Positions 10,690-23,761 of a stretch of DNA of 64,000 bases are shown one piece after another. A model generated the notes under the pieces. It was not told where the DNA came from. It was given only the letters and a program-made list of their open reading frames with translations, and made no database searches. A program made the position numbers and the translations under genes. This DNA is from Gnetum montanum (lineage: Eukaryota > Streptophyta > Gnetopsida > Gnetales > Gnetaceae): contig MNCI01037567.1 of NCBI GenBank assembly GCA_015680685.1, forward strand, positions 37,163 through 101,162, read 5' to 3'. The stretch's first letter is position 1. The number at the start of each line of letters is the position of its first letter.

Positions 10690-13520
10690 CATATCTCTAC
10701 CCTTTTATAAAGCTTTTTTAATAAGGCATAGAAAGGGAAGTGTCTTCCTACACTTCTCATTCTCCTTGAAACACTTCTCTATTTTGAGGAACATGAGTTA
10801 GAGTAGGTTAACTTGGAATTTTCCACCTAGAACAATGCATGCCCTAGCAGCAAAACTAGTCATCTAACTTACCTTACTATTGAATGGAGGTGATAGGTCA
10901 TGATTTTGAAGTTGTATCACACTGCCTTGATTAGAGAAGTATACTTCTTATGGTCCACTCCATATCACTGTTAGACCAACTCTTTGTTGGCTTCTAGGTT
11001 TACCCAAGTGGAGATTTCTACTAGTTTCACTCCATTGTTGGGTAATCCAAGGATCTCTTCTATTGCCTCAATCGAATCGAAGATGATGATGTCCTTGAAC
11101 TTAATAGTTGCATTCCCTTGTCTATTATTTTAGAAAAGTTAGGGTTTTCCCATGTACCATTCTCCACTAGTGAAGAAAATGAATCATAGTAAAGACCCTT
11201 GCAATTTTGTTCTTACTTCTTTTAGTGCAAGCTCTAGAAAAGATCTTAAATTTAATTCCTATAGAATAGAAATCTAAATTTATTTGTTATAGACCCTCTT
11301 TAAGTTAGCCTCTAGCCTCTAGATTGGATCACAACCTTGGGAGCTCCTCCTACCTAGATTGCTCTATTTCTATAGTGGAAATGTAGTGAACATATTCCAC
11401 CTAGGGCTTCTCATGTAGGGATTTGATAGCATTGATGGCCTTGGCTATTTACTCTTGGAGTTATTCTTGTGGTTGCTACCTCTATCCCCTTCCACCATAT
11501 GGTTGTTTCTCCCTGGGCTATGATGGTCCTCCTACTTGCAATCCTCATTTCATTACCATCTATGATCACAAACATAACCTAGGATTAGTGTTTTTAGATA
11601 TAAGCTTGTTTTATGCTGATACCTTTCTTAGTTTGATCAAGTTAGGTTTATTAGTCAAAAGTTGAAATTTTATTAGTAAGTCCTTATTTAGTGATCGTAA
11701 ATGTATGATATAATTTAGCATTATTTTATTCATTCTTTTAATAGAGTTTAATTATTAATACTAACTCTTATTATCATTAATTTAATATTATTTTAATATC
11801 TTATACATGAAATATTAGAAAATTTCCCATGAAAACCTAGCATTTGACACTCCCACATTGTAAAGCATACCTCTGGAACCTAGAGGATTAAATAATGGCT
11901 AAAAATAGATAAATAGTTTTCAAGTTATAACTTTTAGAAGCCTCTAAGCTCTAAAAAATTGTATAAACTCCTCATGCATTTGAAAGAAAATGTAAAAAAT
12001 AAGCTAAATTTCATACATATTTATAGGATTTTTGTGCAATTTTGACAAAGATGCATTGATGAGTCTACATCAACTAGTCTGATGACATCGACAGGGATGC
12101 AGCAATGTAGCTGTTTGCAACTATTTTTCAACTTAAGACATTGAAAATTTTTGAAAGAGTTTGGAGTCGAAAAAATAGCCAAATGAAAGCCAAAAATATA
12201 AAAAGAAAACATGGTAATAACACATTGAGGATATGGTTTTAAGAGCATTTTAATCATGCAAGATGAGTAATTGGAAGATGTTCCTTATGCCAAAGTAGAG
12301 CAACACTAGATGATGTAGGCTATTGAAATTATCAAGATAGAAACAAGGCTCATGTTCATGAGGTTTATGCTAAGGGAAACCAAGAAATATGCAAGTTATT
12401 CATTTCCAAAGCAAGCCTATGTCTAATATGCCATTTCATAACCTCACCACAAGAAGTCCATAGGCATCCTAGATGATGAATAATTGTTCAAGTTAAACAT
12501 CATACCCATGTGAGGGATTATCTAAGGATTATGCAAACTATAGAATAAAACTATCAATTGAGCATAATATGAGGTAGTGAGATGAAAGAATATAGAATGT
12601 GAGAATGATAAAAATAGAATAGTATAGGAATAATTTGCATCATGATCCCATGGGATCCTTACTGAGATACATGATTAAGTTGATCTGATACCAATTTGTT
12701 CTAAGTCTAGATCAAGTCTATTCCAATGACAGTGACTATGCATTGATGTATTCCTTTGTGCCTTTCATCATGAATTAATGATAGCTACAAAGAATAATCA
12801 CCACTCCAAGAATAAAAGAAAAGAGAAAAATGAAGTAAATAGGAAGAAATTTAGACCCTAGTTAGAGGGATGGCTTCAAGCATGATTAACATGTCTTTCT
12901 AGCCTCATAACCAATGCTTGTAGCTGAAGAGATCTTCAAAGAGGTGTACTTTGAATTCCTATTTTTTTTATCAGGAACCACACCATACAAAGACATAATT
13001 TCTTTTATGGTTGACAATAGGAGTGATTATATATGCATGAGAAGCCATAGAACTTAAGAGAAAAGTTAAGAAAAGAACACAAAAAATCCCCTTGAGGTTT
13101 GATCCTCTATTATTTCCACTTGGTCTTTTCCCAATTCGTTAGATAAAAAGATCATATGTTAGTTTTAGTTTTTATGTAAAAGAACCTTTATGCTTCCATG
13201 ATGCAGAACTCCACATGAAATAACTAGAATGAATGGATGTTTTAAATTTACTACCTAATACAACTAGAAAACTGATAGACTATTAGTATAGAGCATAATC
13301 TAAAGATAAAGTTGGCCTATGTATTAAATCATAACCTTGATAGCTACATTTCACAATTTTCACAATTCATAGTAGCCATGAAACAAAATTAGATATTTCA
13401 ATTAATACTAAAAGAAAAGAACAAGAAAATGTATAAAAGAAAAATATACAAAATAATCAATAAAACATAAAGAAAATGGAAATCATATAAATAACATTGA
13501 AAAATTTAAAAGAAAAAAGA
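10690..13520. other. Unassigned region between possible LTR and element E integrase
   Basis: The stretch holds scattered open frames without recognised domains. On the minus strand one lies around 11105-10930 (FKDIIIFDSIEAIEEILGLP), and another at 12257-12021. A TATA-like minus-strand motif CCTATAAATATGTA near 12013-12027 resembles the TATA box of the Athila-like LTRs, and dyad-like GATG/CATC motifs lie next to it. It could therefore contain the ruined 3' LTR of element E, but the rest does not align convincingly. Confidence 0.25.
12684..12693 (-). other. Possible initiator-Met primer site remnant
   Basis: TGGTATCAGA on the minus strand equals the first ten bases of the usual plant initiator-Met PBS, preceded by ACAAAT. 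No copia or gypsy domain is visible next to it, so it may be chance. Confidence 0.2.
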
Positions 13521-13529
13521 AAAACCCTT

Positions 13530-15000
13530 TCATCCTCTTGAAGGTTTTATGATAGATGGGTATCTCCCCCATGACAAAGTTGAAAGTAGATGATTTGAAA
13601 AATGGAGCATGCTTGTTCTCAATTTGAGGGATTAGTATTATGGTTGGCTACTTGGAAGTCTATAAATGGTTTGAGTTGCTAAATGTTAATTGACATGTGC
13701 TTTTGAAGACTTTTTAGGTGGTAAATTATCATAGCCCTAGAAGAAAAAGTTGAGTGTATAATGTATGATCCTTCCCATAATATCTAGAACTTAGTTCATT
13801 ACACCACATGCATGGGATTCCAATAGAGAATCTTATCTCCTAGTTTGAATGCAACTTTTCTTATCTATGCATCATATTGATGTCTTATGCACTTCATTCA
13901 TCATTAGGGCTACTCTTTGATTTTTGTCTACAACATTAAGTGTTATGAGTCATTCCTTTTGTGCCAAGTTAATATCCAAGTTAAGCTCACATGTAGTTAT
14001 GAGTGTATAGATTTTGATTTGAATTAGAAGTTTGGGTAAATTTTCATACACTAACTCATAAGGAGAGTAGCCTATAGGAAGTTTCTATTCTGATTGATAT
14101 GACCACATAGCATCATTGAATTTGGTACTCCAATCTTTCATATATATCTACTAATGATTCATATTAGAATTTGAGTGTTTACTACTACTTAACCATTGAC
14201 TTAAGGATGGTAGGATGTCATCAATTTATGTGGCACCCCCAAGCATTTCATTAACTTATGAAAGGTAGTAGTTGTGAAGTGAGTTCCATTGTTAAAATTA
14301 GTGCTCTAGGTACACCAAACATATTACAACATGTTATTAAAAGAAATTAGTTGTAGTTGTGGTGGAACAATGCAATTGAAAATGACTGTAACTTCAGCCC
14401 ATTTTGTATAATAGTCAATAGAAATAATGATATATGACTTCCCATTAGACATGGGAGTGATGGGTCCCATGAAATCAATTACCTAAAGGTCAAATGATTC
14501 CAAGCTTTGAATCCCCTATTGGATCTCTTTCATTCTAGTTATCATTCCTTCATCTCATTGCAATCTTTCACATAAACAAATGAAATGATGTGCATCCCTT
14601 AAGATCGTTAGTCAAAAATATCCTACCATTAGGATCTAAATGATTATCCTTCGACCTACATAATTATCCTCACAATGGCCCTTGTGAGCATTTTGGAGGA
14701 CTCTTTGTTGATCTGCACCAAGTATGTACCATCATACCAAGTCATCGACATAAACTTTGTAGAGGTTACCCTCTATTTCTATGTAATGTTTAAGCTGGTG
14801 GAGAAACTAAAATTTCTTCCTATGATCACATTTAGTATGTGTCTCTTGTATGAATAGATATGAGAGGAATTTCTCATATCAATTTGTGACCCTTGGTGTG
14901 TGAACTTTAATTGTCTTGGTAACAAGAAGACCATCTAAAGATTGTTTAGATAAAGACTCTTTATTATCATTGCCATTGCATCTTAACTTACAAAAATCAT
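13530..15000 (-). pseudogene. Integrase of element E
   Basis: Minus-strand core text around 14.48-14.38 kb reads MGPITPMSNGKSYIIISIDY and YYTKWAEVT. It is followed near 14.29 kb by NNGTHF (the second catalytic Asp changed to Asn) and then by YHP.VNG.V. The C-terminal tail near 13.70-13.53 kb (NVKQLKPF, then ...ACSIFQIIYFQLCHGGD) aligns with NIQQLKPF...HSIF and the bases beyond the pol stop of element 1. Many stops are present. Confidence 0.6.
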
Positions 15001-15049
15001 TTGTAGCTACATTCTTGGTCATCATTCTATCTACCACCATTAAATCAAA

Positions 15050-15744
15050 CTCCTACAAGATCACCAACCATCCTATAACACACGAACTTACCACTGGCTT
15101 ATTCATCAAGAAGATAATTGCACTGTGATCAATGTGCATAAAAATTGGATATCCAAACACATAGTGCTTGAATTTATCTAGAGCATATTCCAATGCCACC
15201 AATTTCTTTTCTGTAGTGGTGTAATTAAGTTCTACACCCATAATACCCCTACTTACATAATAATATATTATGGACATTTTTATCATTCATTTATGTTAGT
15301 GCCATTTCCAATGCATAGTTGGATGCATCTATTATGACATGAAAAATTTGGACCAATCAAGAACATGTAGAATGGGTATTTTTATGAGCTTTTATTTCAA
15401 GTGTTGGAATGTCTATTCACATTCCCTAGTCTACTCAAAGACTTCATTCTTCTCGATAAGCTTAACTAGTGTCTTGGTGACTTTAGAAAGGTCTTCAATA
15501 AAATGCTTGTGGTAACTAGTATGTTTAAGGAATGACCTCACATCTTTAATTGTTTGAGGTTTTCTAGTGATTTCTTAGATTACCCTTATCTTTTTAGGAT
15601 CCACCTCAATTTTTTTTCCTAAAATTCTATGCCTCAAGATAATGTCTTTTTGGATCATCAAGTGGCTCTTTTTCCAATTGAGCCATAAGTTTATATCTAT
15701 AGTCCATTTCAATACTTGCTCTAAACTATCCAATGCTTACTCAA
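15050..15744 (-). pseudogene. RT tail and RNase H of element E
   Basis: The minus-strand open stretch 15286-15053 (77 codons) aligns with element 1 RNase H: GVELNYTTTEKKLVALEYAL against GAQLNYTTMEKELMVVVFAL, then FMHIDHSAIIFLMNKPVVS. The Asp of IDH, lost in element 1 (TNH), is kept here. The 15744-15620 part encodes YEANFE...LMIQKD of the RT palm/thumb border on the minus strand. Confidence 0.65.
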
Positions 15745-16200
15745 NTTGGAAGATAGTTTTGGGTAAGCTCACTCATTATTATATTAAAGAAAGATTATTA
15801 ATGAAGAGTCTATATAGACTTTGGACTATTTAACATGGCTACCTTCAAAGATCATTTTCTAGTTGCCATTTAGGACATAAGTATTACAATTTTCTAGATG
15901 GGTACAGTGGATACAATCAAATACAAATTACTATAAAATACCAAGCTAAAGCAACTTTCATAATACCGTGAAGAACTTTAGCTTTGCAAAGCCTAGTTCT
16001 ATGTATCTCTCAATAATAGATTGGTAGTGGTATGGAAGTCTTCATGAATGCCTTATCCACCTATGAAGCTAATTTTGAGTAAGCATTGGATAGTTTAGAG
16101 CAAGTATTGAAATGGACTATAGATATAAACTTATGGCTCAATTGGAAAAAGAGCCACTTGATGATCCAAAAAGACATTATCTTGAGGCATAGAATTTTAG
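15619..16200. repeat. Perfect 126-bp inverted repeat ending at two Ns
   Basis: Arms 15619-15744 and 16075-16200 are exact reverse complements by eye, and each ends directly at an N (15745, 16201). This is the signature of an overlapping contig inserted backwards during scaffolding, not of a biological hairpin. Confidence 0.85.
15746..16200 (+). pseudogene. RT core of element E, placed in inverted orientation
   Basis: This segment, bounded by single Ns at 15745 and 16201, encodes RT on the plus strand, while the rest of element E is on the minus strand. It reads RVYIDFGLFNMATFKDHF early, then YEANFE.ALDSLEQVLKW and LWLNWKKSHLMIQKD, corresponding to element 1 RT at 52.78-53.22 kb. The YxDD site is degraded (FMNALSTY replaces FMDDFSTY). 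Its last 126 bases are an exact inverted copy of 15619-15744, so it should almost certainly be flipped and merged. Confidence 0.7.
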
Positions 16201-16201
16201 N

Positions 16202-16765
16202 TTTCAACATGCAATGACATCCTATGTCACTATATCTAATGCATGGAATCCTCTTCTTTTCAATCTCTCCAAACTCATTTTCCTTAAAAATATCAAAGGA
16301 GAGATCTCTAATCCCTAGGTTAGCATCAATTATACTTATCCAAACCCTTTCCATGATAATTGGAAAGTTCCCCTTGTAGTTATCTACATGGATGACTAAG
16401 AAGCCCACTAGATATAATCATCCATACATAATGTTCATAATATCTTGTACTAAACCTATGAGAATAGTGATGGATTATTCAACAAGCTTTAACCTAATTT
16501 TATATTTCTTAAGTGAAGAAAGGCTTCAAGTTTTGTATATTTCTTAGGAAATTAATTTCACATTAGAACCTAAGTCTAGTAGAGATTTGCATAGATTATT
16601 TCCTGCAATCTTTAAATAAATTACAAGACTTCCAAGTTTAGTTCTTTTCCTAGAAATATGTCCTGCCTTAATCTAGTCCATGACTACATGTGTGTTGTTG
16701 CAACAATAAGTCATTTTCATGGAATATCAATGGATTTACATTGTTAGACTTGATTCCTTGGATGA
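16202..16765 (-). pseudogene. Protease region of element E
   Basis: The minus strand reads SLLDLGSNVKLIS around 16.58 kb, the retropepsin active-site motif in the form used by Athila-like elements. It is followed about 60 residues later by GFLVIHVDNYKGNFPII, the usual linker toward RT. The catalytic Asp is kept here, whereas element 1 has lost it. The last open part (16408-16202) runs into the N at 16201. Upstream, sequence changes to unit C at about 16.78 kb. Confidence 0.6.
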
Positions 16766-17079
16766 TAAAGAAAGAGTTATAAAAAGTTTCTAGGAGAATG
16801 GTATGATGTCAGTAAGTATTTAATGCATCATATCAATATATGCGAGAACCCTAGCAAAAGGTAATTTCAAAGAAAGTTTACCCAAAATCACTGAAAACTT
16901 AACTTGGTTTTGATCTAATTTTCTTTTCAGAATGGAAGGCTTTAGAGCTTACTTAAGACTTGACAAATTTTGGTATGTTGATTATTCTGTGAATTCAAGA
17001 ATCTAGCATTTCAGGTAAAATTGATCATCATGCTAAAAATAGAATTAGCACCAAAGATAGAAACTGAGTAAGTTTGATC

Positions 17080-19720
17080 TAGTTTAAGTAGACATCTTTT
17101 TATTTGCTAGTTAATATGAGACTCTTTTAAATGGATTCACAAATATTAAAGACCAATTTTCATCTCAAGAGGGGACTAGCATCAGAACAAACAATTGGGC
17201 ATAGACAAGCTTTTCTATTTTAGGAAAAAGAAGCTTGATCCAAGGCTAATTTAATTCTTTAGAATCATTTCAATGAGAGAAGTAAAACAATAGAAAATAT
17301 TAGCTTTATAAAGAGTTTTGACAATTATTTTGTAGTAATTCTCTAAGTATGACTACCACATTAGCTTATAGAGGAGGCTCATAGAATCAAAATTGGCTTT
17401 ACAAAATCGTTGTACTCAAGTTCGCTTTATAGGAATAAAGCATGAGGAAAGATTGAAATCTGCCTAGTATATGAACCCCCAAGTAACATGTAAGCTATCT
17501 TATGAAGAATATTACTAAAATCATAAACTGGTTCTAAAATTATAAGTAAAAATGGTCCTATGTGTCACATCATTACTCAAACAAGAAGTTTTAAAAAAGC
17601 GTTGGTTGTAGAATTGAAATATGGTTCTACCAACAAGTGCATAACCACATTTGCCAAGTTAGCTTTATTTAGATGGAAAGATTCGTAGAGTGAAAAAATG
17701 TTCTACTAAAAATACACTTTTTGGGTCTAGCATATCAGATCATTGTGTGGTACAAGTTGGTCGAACTTAAAAGGAATTCTATGAAAGGACTATATAAACA
17801 AGCTCTTAAGAAACCCTAGATACTCACCTATACCTGATGAGATTAGATATTTTGATGAAAAATCTAATTCAAATTTTGGCTCTCAAGTAATGTCATTTCT
17901 TTCTTTGACAAGTCAATAATCAAAATGATGTGACATGGAAGTTTGGGTTACATGGTTCGTAGAATGAAAGTTAGGTTCTACAAGTATAAAACTGGCTCTA
18001 CCACAACATCTCCTATGTAGAATGATTCTATAGAACCTAAATCTGTCTTTACAAATAGGCATTAAACCAATTCTACAATCCATGTCATCAAAATGCATTA
18101 AAATAAGTTTATATGTAGAATCAAACTTTGTCTCTATAATAAATCTTACTTTTAGCTCTGCCAAGTCAACATGCAAAGTGGTGTTAAGAGAGATTGAAGT
18201 ATGTGGCTCTTAGAACTTGAATTAGGCCTTACAAAAAAGCTTCCAAAGTAGTTCTACCACATCAACTTTAGAAAAAAGGTGTTACTTTTAGAAACAACAT
18301 TTAGCCCTTTAAAAAAGGTCATCTTCAGTTCTACCATGTTAGTATTTGAAATAGTGGTATTTAGATGAGAAAAAGTAGTGTAGTTTGTAGAACCAAAAAT
18401 CAATTTTACAAGGAAGCCAAAAATCATCTTTTATACATCATAAGCTTGTAGGACTAAAACTCAATTCTACAAAGAAGCCAAAAAATAGTTCTACAAGCCA
18501 CATCATCATCATGAAGGTTGTAAAGAAAGAAGCTTAGATCATAAAACCAAAAAATAATTCTACAAGTGGGGTTATTTTTGGTTCTACCACATTAACTTTA
18601 AAAATTCAACAAGCTTGTAAAACTAAAATCAATTCTATAAAGAAGCTCTAAAGAGACTATTCTACATCAAAGAATAGGTTCATAGAACTAAAATTTAGTT
18701 ACATGAGCAAGAGCTAAAATGGTTCTACAAGACATGTCAAAATTATGAATAACTTTATTGGGCTCACAAGAGATTACAAATAAAATTATGCACATGCTTA
18801 CTAAACTCTTTAATCCAACATAGCATGTTCAGGATTAGATGAATGAAGATTGAGGAGCTAAGGAATATTATGTAGCTTTTATACATTATAAGCTTGTATA
18901 ACTGAAAATTGATTCTACAAAGAAGTTTAAAAATTATTCTACCACATCAGTCTTTAAGTAGGATGGGCTCATGAAACCAAAAATTATTTCCATGAATGAG
19001 CGCCAAAATGGTTCTATGAGCCATGTGAGCTTATTTATAATTTAGGATTGTAGAATTGAAATATGAGCAAGCTCTAAAATATTTCTACAAGTCATGTAAG
19101 AGCCAAAAGTATAAATCTTGGATATGCAACCTACTACAAACTATTCCACACATGACAAATTACAATTTTAATCCAACTTAACTAAGCTTATCATATAAAA
19201 AACTTGTCGAGAATTTAAAAGACACATAAGCTTAAGACAGAAGAAAAGCTTGTAGAACCAAAAAGTGGTTCTATGAATTAGCTCTACACTCTAACTACAA
19301 AACTATTCCACCACGTCAGCTTAAACCTAAAGGAAAAAGCTTGTAAAACCAAAAATAAGTTCTACAAGATATACTAAGATACAAAAGAGCTTTAACTTAG
19401 AAATTTAAGCATGAGATCAGCTGAATTTGCATACATGCTCAACAAGTTATGAGAAAGAAAAAGAGAATTATGAGGTTTTAAAACCTAGTCAAAAGCCACA
19501 TTAGCAAAGATTCTATGAAACCAAAACATGATCATATTTTCTACTCTTACAAGTTAACAAGAAAGAGAATAATCTCATGTAGCTATTTGAGTTCCAACTG
19601 CCACATTAACATTGGAAAAATCTTGTTAGTAGAACCAAAAGGAATTTTTATGATATAGTTCTATTTATTTGCCACATCATCTGAATCACTCTTAAGAGAA
19701 GATTAATAGCTAGGTTAACA
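17080..19720 (+). repeat. Hairpin-rich degenerate array, unit C
   Basis: Repeated phrases such as GCTTGTAGAACCAAAAA..GGTTCTACAAG and CTACCACATCAGCTT recur every few tens to about a hundred bases. Individual copies are self-complementary. At 19253-19273 TAGAACC pairs with GGTTCTA across 7 bases. Further copies start near 18444, 18613, 18892 and 19339. No coding frame runs through it. Confidence 0.65.
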
Positions 19721-20001
19721 AAAGGTAAGCCAAGCATTTTGTACTAAGCCTACGATTCTTCAATAGCGATGATAGAGTAGCTTAATGAAATCAAAGTTTG
19801 TAGCATGTATCAAAAATAGAGTCAAAAAACTTGTTTAAAAGTAAACAAATTAAAGAACAAAGTTCTAAGTATTAATGAGCAAAATTACATTATAGATTCT
19901 AAATCTGTAGCCATTAATAGTTAGAGCTAAGAACTGAGACTAAGCTATCATCAGAAGAGCATTACCAGAGTTCTCTCACAAACCATTGGAAAATTAGCCA
20001 A

Positions 20002-22770
20002 ATGCCTCACAAGAAGAAAGAAGAGGCACCTCAAAAAATTCCAAGATATTGATACTTTTTCTTTCTTAGAATACTTATAATAATTTAATCTAAGCATTTA
20101 TCAACTTCAACAATAGATCGATGTCATGTAGTTAGAGTTAGAAGTGGAAGAAGTGGACTTGTTGAAATTTGATGAAGATCATAATTTAATAGAAAAACCA
20201 AGTCTTCAATTCATAGAATCAATAAAAGTATGATGGGAGATATATGAGAAAACAATGCTCCACAAACTTGACTTTAATCCTAGGGAAAACCTCATCAAAG
20301 ATATCCTAAATTGCCTAATAGTAGAAACAGTGTATGAAAAACACAAGCTACAATTCACGGAAAATATAGAGCACTATATTGACATCAGTGTTAAGAAATC
20401 ATATAAGCTCTATGGAATAATATAACCAAATATTATGGAGATAGAAGCTCATCAATTCAATGAGGAGGTGTTGAGTAGCAAGTTTTGGAACCATTCCAAA
20501 ACTAGGAAAACTGTCAAGCTACCATCAACTAATCTAGCAAAGGCTTGGGAATATATATATGTCATTCTAAAGGCTTTAGAGCTTAGGTTTCCTCATAGAA
20601 TTTTCATTTTAGCTTTAACTTTTTATTTAGGCTACCAAATTAATTTAATTACTAATTATCATGTTTGGGCCTGGGTAGCTTTAGAAAATAAGAGACATCT
20701 CTTTCCTATCAAATATATGAACAATGCTTTGCAACAAAGTATTTTGGAAATTTATGAACAAGGTGTCCACTTGATTCTTATCTCATTTTTATGAGATTTT
20801 CTATTGATTGAAGTTTCTAAACCTAAGAAGATGATCCAAATTTTTGTTGATTGCACATAAAAAATCAGAGCTTATTTAGAAAACTCTTGTTATGATTTTT
20901 TCTTAGTAATCTATAAGAGAAGCTACTTTGATGCACAAGCTTTAAAGTTTTTGATGAATTATGTTTACCCTTGTTTGATCAAGTTGATTCTACAAGCTTT
21001 TCCACTAACAGTATACCAAAAAATCATTAATGAAATAAGGAAACAATGTCATGAAGTTATCTTTCTATATGCTCGCTACATGCAAATTCTCATAACTGAT
21101 TTTGAAGGACCCTTAAGTTATCAAGATTTTTGGCTCCTTATTTAGCAACCTTAGACGTTGGGTGTTAGAAGTAGAAAATTCCTTTATGGCATGACTATAA
21201 GGACAAGGAAGTTTTCCCTCTAAAATTTAGCTTTTTAAAATTTATCACTTTAAGGCATTTAGGAGCAATGACTAGAAGATATAGGGAACAATGCAACTTT
21301 CCTCTAGCTCAAAGGAGAATATGCTCAACTACTAATACTAGAAAAGTCCATCAGTAAGATAAAATAGATATAGTCTATCTTAAGGCAACCGATAGGAAGG
21401 CAAATCAAGCCAAAGATGAAGCTCTAGGATAGCTAATGAAGAACCTTTTGATGAAAATATTAGCTATATCTTGTGATGCCCTACTAATTGAAGTAAGAAA
21501 ATGGATGGAAGAAAGGGATCATCCTTTGGCAAGGGACTTCTTAAAAAAATTCTTGGCTCATATGGAAGACAATTATTTTTCTTGGAAGCTACTAGAACCA
21601 TAAAATGTAATGCTTGATGAAAGGTTTCCCCTTAATGGATCTAAATACATAAGAGTTAGAGCCATGAGAAAAACAAGGATCAAACAAGGACCAAGAAAAA
21701 GCTATAGAAATAATATTTACTAGAGCAAAAAAGGTTGAAAGAGCTATAGTAGCAATAGCTATTAAAGTAGTAGAGACTACTACAACAACAATAATAGTAA
21801 AATAAAGGAGAAGGCTCATCATCAACCCTTACCATCCTTAATTTCCCTTTAGGATATTTAATGAAAGGAGTAGCATGATCTTTTAGAATCAAAGGAAAGG
21901 AAGGAGCAATTATGTTAAACCATAATTTTCCCACTAAGCTAGAAACAAAAGCCAATATTATCTTCAAATATAAAGAAGATGACTCACAAACAAGGAAGAT
22001 TGATGGCTACTCTAATAAAAGAGATTGGGGAAAATATTTGATAGTTAAATAGCCAAATATAAAGAGTTTCTTTTATAAAATGCACAAGAGACATCCAAGC
22101 TATAGAGAGAAATGAAAGGCTTAAAAAAAGAAAATGAGTAGCTTAAGACTTTGATTACCATTAAGGAATGAATGCTTGAAAACAAAGAGTATACCACTAC
22201 ACAATTAGAGGAAAGATTAGCCATTACAAGCTCAAAACTAGAACAAGCCAAGAAGGGAAAAGCTCCAAATTATTCTTACCTGGCCCTACAAGACTTCAAA
22301 GATATAATTATTGAAGTAAATTATAATAGAGAATGGGTACAGGAAACCAAAAATTTGTAGAAATCAAGGCAAAATAAGCTATTTTTGTGAAGATGAAGAG
22401 GAAAGCTAAAGAGTTATATGACCTAGCTAGAGCAAAAAGAGAAGTACAACCTCCATACAAACAAGCATTTTTGGACATGATTATTATGCCAGTTCTAGGA
22501 ATTATGAATAAAATTGCTAAAAAGAAGCTTGAATTAGAATAGGATTATTCCAATATGGGAGCTACACTAATTGAAATAAATAATTCAATAATGGAATCAA
22601 ATCATTATAGGTTAGAAGCTAAAGACATTTTTAAAGGACCTAATAGCATTGAACTAGATACAATGAATCAATCCATTAAGGTTCTCATTAATCATGGAAA
22701 ATTAACACATTAGTTATCAATAGAGGGATTCTAGATTCAGAAAATAAGAAGTTATTTATAAAATGAATAG
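20002..22770 (+). pseudogene. Unrecognised ~900-codon reading frame of family 2, copy C
   Basis: The first ATG of the similarity with copy D is at 20002 (MPHKKKEEAPQK). Open stretches with protein similarity to copy D follow. At 20435-20791 both copies have NEEVLS.KF. At 20951-21142 there are FLMNYVYPCLIKLILQAFP (ILFTLI in D) and RYMQILITDFE. Near 21.50 kb ERDHPLARDFLKKFLAHMEDN corresponds to DRDHPLSRDFLNEYLPLMEEN. The C-terminal third is charged and coiled-coil-like (LEERLAITSSKLEQAKKGKA, matching ESLAITYSKLDQARKRKD), followed by ELYDLARAKRE. About twenty stops and several frameshifts are present. No known domain is recognised. It is not gag, protease, RT, RNase H or integrase. Confidence 0.5.
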
Positions 22771-23737
22771 TTATCCAACAATTTGTAATTATATGTAGAA
22801 AACGTGAGGTGTATGAAGCCTTCACTCTTGTAATAGTTGTAACCGTCATATACTACTATATAAAGCCTAGAGCAAATTTGTTAAAGAAAAGGTTCTTTGA
22901 AAGGAGTGCTTCTACGAAACAAAAGCTTGTAAAAAAAATTTCTAATGGCATTGTAAATAAGTTTTATCTATTTCCTGTAGTGTTATTTTTCATTTGACAA
23001 TTATATTAAATAATTTTTTCTTATATGTCTAGCCTAGTCATTTGATAGCTATGTTCAGATGGAATGTCAGTTTTGGAATTGGTTATTTTCTCTATGAGTT
23101 AAGGTTTAACTTGTTTCTATTATTCTAGTTGAATAAGATAGGTTTTATAAGTGTCCATTCTAAATCAGTATAACATTGTAGTAATGTCATCTTTGTTAAA
23201 TTTTGAGCTTTGTGAATAATTTTATTTCCTTAGTTTCTTGCTTTGATTAGCAAAATGTTTGTGATCTAACTTTGGAAAGTTAGCTAAAAGATAGTTCAAA
23301 ATTAAAGATTGCCAACTCCTATAAAACTGCTCATCCATTATATTAATTAGACTTAATACTAGATTTGTAGGAAAGCTATTTAATTTTCTTTAATTATGCT
23401 AAGAAATAACTACATGGTATTAGTTAACCTTTTGTTATGTCAAAACCTTATAGAAAATGAAGATTATAGAATGTGTGTGTAGGTTGTAGTTTTATAGGTC
23501 CATAAATAAACAAGAACTTTAACACAAGTGTTGAGTTTGAAATGAGATCTATGTTGAAACATCATTATGAAGACTAAGTGGGCAAGATGAAGACATGGAA
23601 GCAACCAAAGACTACGAACTAAATGAAGATGTTTCAAGGACTATTGGAATGCTAGAGAGATAAGAAAATGCCCAAACTTTAAAGAACATAAGTGGAAATA
23701 ACACCCATAGAAAATAGCAAATGTCCATATGGCAAGA

Positions 23738-23761
23738 TAGATGTCTACTAGTAGACATCTA
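23738..23761. repeat. Perfect 24-bp palindrome
   Basis: Half-site TAGATGTCTACT is followed immediately by its reverse complement with no spacer. Related half-sites (AGATGTTTACA, GGACATCTAA) lie within the next 110 bases. Confidence 0.8.

Noticed and set aside
12644-12657. 14-bp palindrome GATCCCATGGGATC
   Set aside because: Short enough to occur by chance in 64 kb and with no repeated partner nearby.
16061-16408. 115-codon minus-strand frame crossing the N at 16201
   Set aside because: It joins protease linker sequence with antisense RT of the inverted contig; an assembly artefact.
21592-21967. Two overlapping minus-strand frames with apparent signal or membrane segments
   Set aside because: They are antisense to the family 2 reading frame, which aligns with copy D on the plus strand.
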